A stretch of DNA of 64,000 nucleotides, taken from the NCBI GenBank assembly GCA_049515555.1, contig JBEKTY010000025.1, forward strand, positions 5,370 through 69,369, written 5' to 3'. Under the pieces are notes generated by a model, which was given only the letters and a program-made list of their open reading frames with translations, was not told the DNA's origin and did no database searches. Positions 59,632 to 64,000 of this stretch are shown here, in pieces (position 1 is the first letter of the stretch; each line of letters opens with the position of its first letter). Position numbers and translations under genes: made by a program. The stretch is from JBEKTY01 sp049515555. GTDB lineage: Bacteria > Planctomycetota > Planctomycetia > Pirellulales > Thermoguttaceae.

Positions 59632-60789
59632 CTAGAACGCCAGGGCCGGCACTTGGTCGGCCATCAGCCGGGTCGCCAGTTCGGTCAGGGCCACGGCGGC
59701 GGTGCTCTCGGGGTGGGAGAGGACCAAAGGCTGCCCGGCCTTCATCGCGGCCAGAGACAGGTCCGGCTCCGGCGGGATCACGCCGATGACGCTGCATCCC
59801 AGGTACGTGCGGGCGTAGCCCACGGTGATCGACGAGCTGGCCGCCCGGTGATGGAGCAGCACCACGCCCACGGAGTTGCCCCCAACTCCCCAAGAGTTGA
59901 GCCCCTTGAGCACCGCCTGGGCTGAAGCCAGGCAGGTAGCCTCCAACTCGACCGCCAGGACGACGAAATTGCAGCAGTGCAGGCCGGCCCTGACCGCCCG
60001 CGTGGGCTGGCAAGGGAAATCGACAATCACGTACTCCGCCATGCTGGCGAGTCCTTTGAGGATCTCTTCAGCCTGTTGCGCCGTGATTTCCCGCTGATCG
60101 TCGAAGCTGGGCGGGGCCAGCAGCAGTTGCAGGCCCGTCGGGTGGGGCGTCAGGCAACTGCTCAAGGTCCGCGCGTTGATGTCGCCGGAGTTCTGGCAGT
60201 CCAGCAGGGGCTCGACGTTCAGCGACGCCACAACACCGAGTTGCTGGGCCACGCTGCCCATGGAGGGCCGCATCTCGACGACCGTGACGGGTCTTTCCGG
60301 CGCGACCAGGGCCAGGGCTACATTCAGGGCCATGGTGGTCGTGCCTACGCCCCCTTTAGCGCCGATGAAGCCCAGCAACTTGCCGCGATGGGCGGCCTGT
60401 TTCCCGGCCGCGGCGACACGGTTGCGGAGGGCCGCCCGCACCCGCGCCCGCACCACCAGCCCCGAAAACGGCTTGGCGATGTGGTCGATGGCCCCTCCGT
60501 CCAGGCATAGGGAAATCTGGGAGTCCATGTTCAGGGCGGTGACCATGATCACCGGGATGTGGCGGGTCTTTTCCTGCGCCTTGAGCTGGTGCAGGGTGGC
60601 AAGGCCGTCCATACCCGGCATGAGCACGTCCAGCAGGATCAGGTCGGGCAATTCCTTGTTGGCGATGTCCAGGGCCTGCTGGCCGCTGGCGGCCTCCAGA
60701 AGCCTATACGCTTCACCACCCAACGCGTCGCAAAGCACGCTGCGGTTGTTGTCGTCGTCGTCGACAATCACGATTGCTGGCTGGTTCAC
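59632..60789 (-). CDS. Receiver domain fused to a CpaE/MinD-like ATPase
   Basis: 385 residues from GTG 60789, overlapping the previous stop by 4 nt (GTGA). Residues 1-120 are a CheY-like receiver (IVIVDDDDNNRSVL, phospho-Asp in LILLDVLMPGMDG, Lys in HIAKPFSGLVV). From ~135 it is a CpaE/ParA-family ATPase with deviant Walker A GFIGAKGGVGTTTMALNVALAL and YVIVDFPCQPTRAVRAGL as Walker B region. CpaE-type proteins localise pilus machinery, and receiver-ATPase fusions of this type occur beside tight-adherence pilus genes, none of which are here. Probably couples phosphorylation to positioning. Confidence 0.88.
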   Translation of the reverse strand: MNQPAIVIVDDDDNNRSVLCDALGGEAYRLLEAASGQQALDIANKELPDLILLDVLMPGMDGLATLHQLKAQEKTRHIPVIMVTALNMDSQISLCLDGGAIDHIAKPFSGLVVRARVRAALRNRVAAAGKQAAHRGKLLGFIGAKGGVGTTTMALNVALALVAPERPVTVVEMRPSMGSVAQQLGVVASLNVEPLLDCQNSGDINARTLSSCLTPHPTGLQLLLAPPSFDDQREITAQQAEEILKGLASMAEYVIVDFPCQPTRAVRAGLHCCNFVVLAVELEATCLASAQAVLKGLNSWGVGGNSVGVVLLHHRAASSSITVGYARTYLGCSVIGVIPPEPDLSLAAMKAGQPLVLSHPESTAAVALTELATRLMADQVPALAF

Positions 60790-61181
60790 GTCAGTACCGT
60801 TCGTCGTTCCAGACGGCGCAAAAAGGTGCGGAGCCGGTTGGCCAGCTCCATGGCGCGCACGGGTTTGGTGATGTACTCGCAGCAGCCGGCCGCCCGCGCA
60901 CGCTCCTCGTCTCCGTTCATGGCGTAGGCGGTGATGGCCCAGACCGGGATATCCTTGGTCAGCGGGTTGTGTTTGAGGATCTGGGTGGTTTCCAGGCCGT
61001 CGATCCCCGGCAGGCGCAGGTCCATGAGGATCAGGACCGGCTGGAGCTCGATCGCCCGGTTCAGCGCCTCCTCGCCGGTTTCCACGCTCGCGAGCCGGGC
61101 GGGGATGTCGTCGAACAGAAAGATATCCTCCAGCAACGAGAAGTTGCTGAAGTTGTCTTCAATCAGCAGGATCGTGTTCAT
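60786..61181 (-). CDS. Response regulator, single receiver domain
   Basis: 131 residues. LLIEDNFSNFSLLEDIF, phospho-Asp in VLILMDLRLPGIDGLET, Thr in VWAITAYAMNGDEERARAAG, Lys in EYITKPVRAMELANRL. The form resembles the polar-differentiation regulator DivK/Spo0F class of lone receivers. Overlaps the preceding gene by 23 nt and the next by 4 nt, so translation is coupled. Confidence 0.92.
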   Translation of the reverse strand: MNTILLIEDNFSNFSLLEDIFLFDDIPARLASVETGEEALNRAIELQPVLILMDLRLPGIDGLETTQILKHNPLTKDIPVWAITAYAMNGDEERARAAGCCEYITKPVRAMELANRLRTFLRRLERRTVLT

Positions 61182-61590
61182 GGGTCTGTCCCACGCTTTG
61201 GTGTACGAGATTCAGAATGTCCTCACTCGCAAACACCCGCAGTTGCTCGGCCAGATGCTTCGGATTGATTGGCTTGGTGAAGTAGCCGTCGCAGCCGGCG
61301 GCGAGGGCCTCGTCGATATCGGTGCGGGCGTTGCGGGCGGTGATCGCCCAGACCCGGATGCCCTTGGTCGCCGGATCGCCCTTGATGAGCTTGGTGGCCT
61401 CGATGCCGCTCATCCCCGGCAACACCAGATCCATCAGCACCACCAGCGGATCGAGCGATGGCAGAATCCGCAGCGCCTCCTCGGCGCTGCCCGCGCAGAC
61501 CAGCTCGCCGGGCAGATTGTCGTAACGGAAAAGGTCTTTGACGACGGTTTGGTTCAGGGGGTTGTCTTCGACCAAGAGAACGTGTCTCAT
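61159..61590 (-). CDS. Response regulator, single receiver domain
   Basis: 143 residues from ATG 61590 (AGGAG 7 nt upstream; the longer frame overlaps the kinase gene and lacks a ribosome site). Receiver residues: LLVEDNPLNQTVV, phospho-Asp in LVVLMDLVLPGMSGIEATKL, Thr in VWAITARNARTDIDEALAAG, Lys in GYFTKPINPKHLAEQL. Starts 10 nt after the histidine kinase stop; first receiver of the series and its likeliest direct target. Confidence 0.92.
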   Translation of the reverse strand: MRHVLLVEDNPLNQTVVKDLFRYDNLPGELVCAGSAEEALRILPSLDPLVVLMDLVLPGMSGIEATKLIKGDPATKGIRVWAITARNARTDIDEALAAGCDGYFTKPINPKHLAEQLRVFASEDILNLVHQSVGQTHEHDPAD

Positions 61591-61600
61591 GTGCGGACTC

Positions 61601-63253
61601 CTATGGTTCTGCGAATTTCCGGGGCTGCTGCTCCACAACGTTGCGGCGATCGACGCCCTTGCGCCGATCGAAAATCAACGGGACGGTCAACGTGAAGGTG
61701 CTGCCTTGCCCCTCGACGCTCTCGACCGTCAGCGTGCCGCCCAGGAGAGCGGCGAAGGCCTTCGAGATCGCCAACCCCAAGCCCGTCCCCTTCAGCGCGC
61801 GATGTTTTTTCGGCTCCCCCTGATAGAACCGTTCGAACAGCCGGTCCAGACACTCCGCGGGGATTCCCGCGCCGGTGTCCTCCACGCTCAAGAGGAGCGA
61901 GCCGTTCTTGCGGCGGGCCCGCAGCGCGATCGATCCTCGTTCCGTGAACTTGATCGCGTTGCTGAGCAGGTTGGCCAGAATCTGCCGGATCTTGTCGCGG
62001 TCGGAAGTGATCGGCGGCAGATGCTCTTCCAGATCGAGGCTGAAGTGGACCGCGGACTTGTCCTTGACGAGCGATTCGGCCATTGCGACGACCTCCCGCA
62101 CGACCGGTTCGACGTCGAACGTCGTGATTTGGAGATCGATCTTTCCCGACTCGGCCTTGGCGATGTCCAGCATTCCGTTGATAAGTTGCAGGAGGTGCTC
62201 GCCGCTGGTCTTGATCTTTTCGAGGCGGTCCTTCTGGTGCTCGTTCAAGGGATGGATATCGGTGCGTTCCAAGAGCCCCTCGGAGAAACCGATGACGGCG
62301 TTCAGCGGAGTGCGGAGCTCGTGACTCATGTTGGCCAGGAAGTCGCTCTTAGCCACGTTAGCCGCCTCGGCCCGCACGGCCATCTCGTTGGCGAGTGCCG
62401 TGGCATCTTCCTGGCGGCGGTTCATCTCAAGCAGCTTTGCCTCCGCCCGCTTGCGATTGGTGATGTCGTGACCTTGCGCGATGGTCGCCACCACTGTGTT
62501 CCCGTCAGGGCCGAAGATCGCGGCTGAGTTCCAAAGGACGGTCCGTACGGACCCGTCGATATGAAGGATACTGATCTCGACGCTCTCCCAGCGATTGCCC
62601 GACAGCGTTTCCTTGATGCGTTCCATCGAGCTTTCAACAAGCGTGGGCGGGAAGAGAATCTCCAGGCACTCTCCAATGACCTCGTCAGCGCTTCTGCCGC
62701 TCAAGAACTCGAAGGCGGGGTTGAAGCGGGTGATTCTGAATTGCGGATCCCAAACGATGATGGGCACGTTCGCATAGTTGAACAAGCTACTGAGGTACTG
62801 ACGGGTTGTGCGTTCCGCCTCCTCCGCCCGCTTGCGCGCGGTGATGTCGCGGATGTTGCACTGGATCACCTTGTGGTCGTTTACCAGATAGACGTTGCTG
62901 ACGAACTCCACGTCGATCTGCCGCCCAGCGGCGGTTTGCAACGGCATGTTGTCGTAGCGGATGTACCCCTTCCGCTGCAATTCCGTGAAGTTGGCGTGGT
63001 TGGCGACGGTGTCCTTGAAGCATCCGATTTCCCAGATCTTCTTTCCGACGAATGCCTCGTGCGAGAAACCCAACATGTCGACCAAGAACGGATTTGCATC
63101 CACGATCAGCCCCGTCTCGGCATCGAGGATTAGAATACCGTCCTGGGCCGTCTCAAAGAGCCGGCGATAGCGAAGCTCCGAAGCGATTAGCGCCTCGCTC
63201 GCCTCATCCCGGTCTCCGATCTTCGCCATGTCGTTCCCAGCCTGGTCTGGCAT
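61601..63253 (-). CDS. PAS-domain hybrid-cluster sensor histidine kinase (cytoplasmic)
   Basis: 550 residues, ATG 63253 behind GAAAGGAACGG. Two PAS domains (about 25-145 and 155-275; LFETAQDGILILDAETGLIV and RFNPAFEFLSGRSADEVIG), each followed by a PAC-like segment. Then a short coiled coil, the dimerisation/phosphoacceptor segment SDFLANMSHELRTPLNAVIGF (His about 309), and the ATPase domain with N box LLSNAIKFTERG, G1 VEDTGAGIP, F box FERFYQG and G2 GTGLGLAISKAF. No membrane segments or extracytoplasmic loop, so it probably senses a cytoplasmic signal. First gene of a five-gene series with receivers. Confidence 0.95.
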   Translation of the reverse strand: MPDQAGNDMAKIGDRDEASEALIASELRYRRLFETAQDGILILDAETGLIVDANPFLVDMLGFSHEAFVGKKIWEIGCFKDTVANHANFTELQRKGYIRYDNMPLQTAAGRQIDVEFVSNVYLVNDHKVIQCNIRDITARKRAEEAERTTRQYLSSLFNYANVPIIVWDPQFRITRFNPAFEFLSGRSADEVIGECLEILFPPTLVESSMERIKETLSGNRWESVEISILHIDGSVRTVLWNSAAIFGPDGNTVVATIAQGHDITNRKRAEAKLLEMNRRQEDATALANEMAVRAEAANVAKSDFLANMSHELRTPLNAVIGFSEGLLERTDIHPLNEHQKDRLEKIKTSGEHLLQLINGMLDIAKAESGKIDLQITTFDVEPVVREVVAMAESLVKDKSAVHFSLDLEEHLPPITSDRDKIRQILANLLSNAIKFTERGSIALRARRKNGSLLLSVEDTGAGIPAECLDRLFERFYQGEPKKHRALKGTGLGLAISKAFAALLGGTLTVESVEGQGSTFTLTVPLIFDRRKGVDRRNVVEQQPRKFAEP

Positions 63254-63402
63254 GGCCGTTCCTTTCGAACAATCACTGGTTTGGGAGGGGGCCGTTGTGC
63301 CCGCATCCTCGATATCAATAGATTACGGTTTTTCGCGCTGCAAATCGCGGCAGCGAGATTTTCTGCATCGTGTCAGCATGGCACATTGTCGCGCGCGCGC
63401 TC

Positions 63403-63419
63403 TGTGCCAAACTGGCACA
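63403..63419. promoter_or_regulatory. 17-nt palindrome TGTGCCA-AAC-TGGCACA
   Basis: Perfect 7-nt arms. TGGCACA also occurs nearby at about 63379. It could be an operator for the kinase cluster (150 nt upstream of its start), but it stands next to a gene fragment and may be incidental. No sigma-54 -12 element matches. Confidence 0.3.
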
Positions 63420-63422
63420 AGC

Positions 63423-63585
63423 CAAGGAGACCGACGGCGACGTGCCCGCCCGCTGGCACTACTATCACGTCTCCGACGAGCCGGGCCACCAAGCGGCGCT
63501 GGCCTTCCGCATCGGGCAGAGGCGGCTGGAGGCCTTCGGCGCCGCCGACGAGCAGTTTGTCGGCTCGCTCCGCTTCAAGGAGTGA
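63423..63585 (+). pseudogene. Duplicated C-terminal fragment of the 57696 gene
   Basis: The frame encodes ETDGDVPARWHYYHVSDEPG and on to EAFGAADEQFVGSLRFKE with a stop, about 85% identical in DNA to bases 58957-59120 of the unknown secreted gene. No plausible start or ribosome site; it is a partial copy only. Confidence 0.75.
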
Positions 63586-64000
63586 GCGATCAGCTTTCAG
63601 CGATCAGCTAGCGGCTCTATAAGCTATCGCCCTCCAACCCGCTGATGGCTGAGAGGCTGTGAATCCTTCCTGTGTTGTGGCCGGTCTCCGACCGAGCCGT
63701 GCCGAACCGTGCTCGCTGACCGCTGATCGCTGACTGCTGACCGCTTTCCTCTGATCGCTTGCGCAAAAAAATTGCCGCCACACCCCCTTCACGGAAGCGC
63801 GGCGGCGTTGGAATGAACCTCCGCCGATTGCGACTGGATGCGTCGCTGCGAGACGAGCACGTGGTCAGGCGTGCTGCGCACTAGTGCCGCAAATCACAAT
63901 TGTTAGACCACCAAGGCTGAACTTTCTCCAGATTGCCGGCAGCTTGCCCAATTTTCCCTCCAGGTCGCCGGTCGCTGCACGGTGGCGGCCGTCACGGGAC
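63586..64000. other. Non-coding end of the window with repeat arrays
   Basis: 63588-63755 is filled with GATCAGC/GCTGATCGCTGAC words, an inverted short-period array, interrupted by a TTGTGGCCGGTCTCCGACCGAG repeat related to that at 30700. The rest shows no convincing gene. A minus-strand frame is open from the edge (ending TGA at 63865), ending WRKFSLGGLTIVI and a short tail, which I cannot assign. Confidence 0.4.

Noticed and set aside
63370..63420. Possible sigma-54 promoter (TGGCAC) for the kinase cluster
   Set aside because: TGGCAC is present on both strands but no TTGCA/TTGCT -12 element lies at the required distance.
63865..64000. Partial minus-strand gene entering from the right edge
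   Set aside because: 45 codons open but no recognisable family and the stretch is too short to judge; noted only in the region entry.

Overview
The window is high-GC bacterial DNA that reads as Planctomycetota, most likely Pirellulales-like. The basis is gene content: DUF1080 and DUF1559-type proteins, PQQ-like propeller proteins with a WPQWRGP start, many large secreted polysaccharide enzymes, an EF-Tu with the TKTVTI switch I form, and a sigma factor with a long N-terminal helix-turn-helix region. The order is inference; no rRNA gene is present to confirm it.

Layout. 1-2.5 kb: end of kdpB and an enlarged kdpC (K+ uptake ATPase). 2.6-9.4 kb: an OprP-type porin, then an RND efflux permease and its adaptor. 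9.5-14.5 kb: mixed accessory genes, namely a nitrilase-family hydrolase between short direct repeats, a PQQ-like protein, and an overlapping pair made of a HipA-type kinase and a HipS-like HIRAN protein. 14.8-38.4 kb: a polysaccharide-degradation block with an alpha/beta esterase, GH29 fucosidase, GH2-like/GH43 fusion, heparinase-II/III-like lyase, a 1373-residue CBM9/propeller protein, a DUF1559-like protein, a GH2 hydrolase, a GH9 cellulase with duplicated N-terminal domains, and a DUF1080 protein. Most carry signal peptides, so they would act outside the cytoplasm on plant or algal polysaccharide. Gene fragments (ADP-ribosylglycohydrolase, hicA, DUF1016 nuclease) sit at the edges of these genes, which suggests the block was assembled by insertion or recombination. 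38.5-39.5 kb: a GspF-like membrane protein.

39.6-55.4 kb: the core expression cluster, all on the minus strand, in transcription order tRNA-Thr(UGU), tRNA-Tyr, tRNA-Gly, tRNA-Thr(GGU), tuf, tRNA-Trp, secE, nusG, rplK, rplA, rplJ, rplL, rpoB, rpoC, rpsL, rpsG. The order matches the classical bacterial tufB/secE/rpoBC/str arrangement. A good promoter precedes the first tRNA. The tuf gene is frameshifted by an apparent 40-nt deletion, and fusA is not next to rpsG. 55.5-57.2 kb: sigma-70 family factor. 57.7-59.1 kb: secreted protein of unknown function, a fragment of which is duplicated at 63.4 kb. 59.1-63.3 kb: a five-gene phosphorelay cluster with a PAS histidine kinase, three receiver proteins and a receiver-CpaE/MinD-like ATPase fusion.

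A recurring theme is short palindromic repeats of several families. They lie in spacers but also inside coding regions and start sites (RND adaptor leader, GH2-GH43 fusion, secE start, the 57.7 kb gene, and a duplicated Shine-Dalgarno before the GH9 gene). Spacers in the ribosomal cluster are also filled with degenerate 7-8-nt words, a different word set in each spacer.
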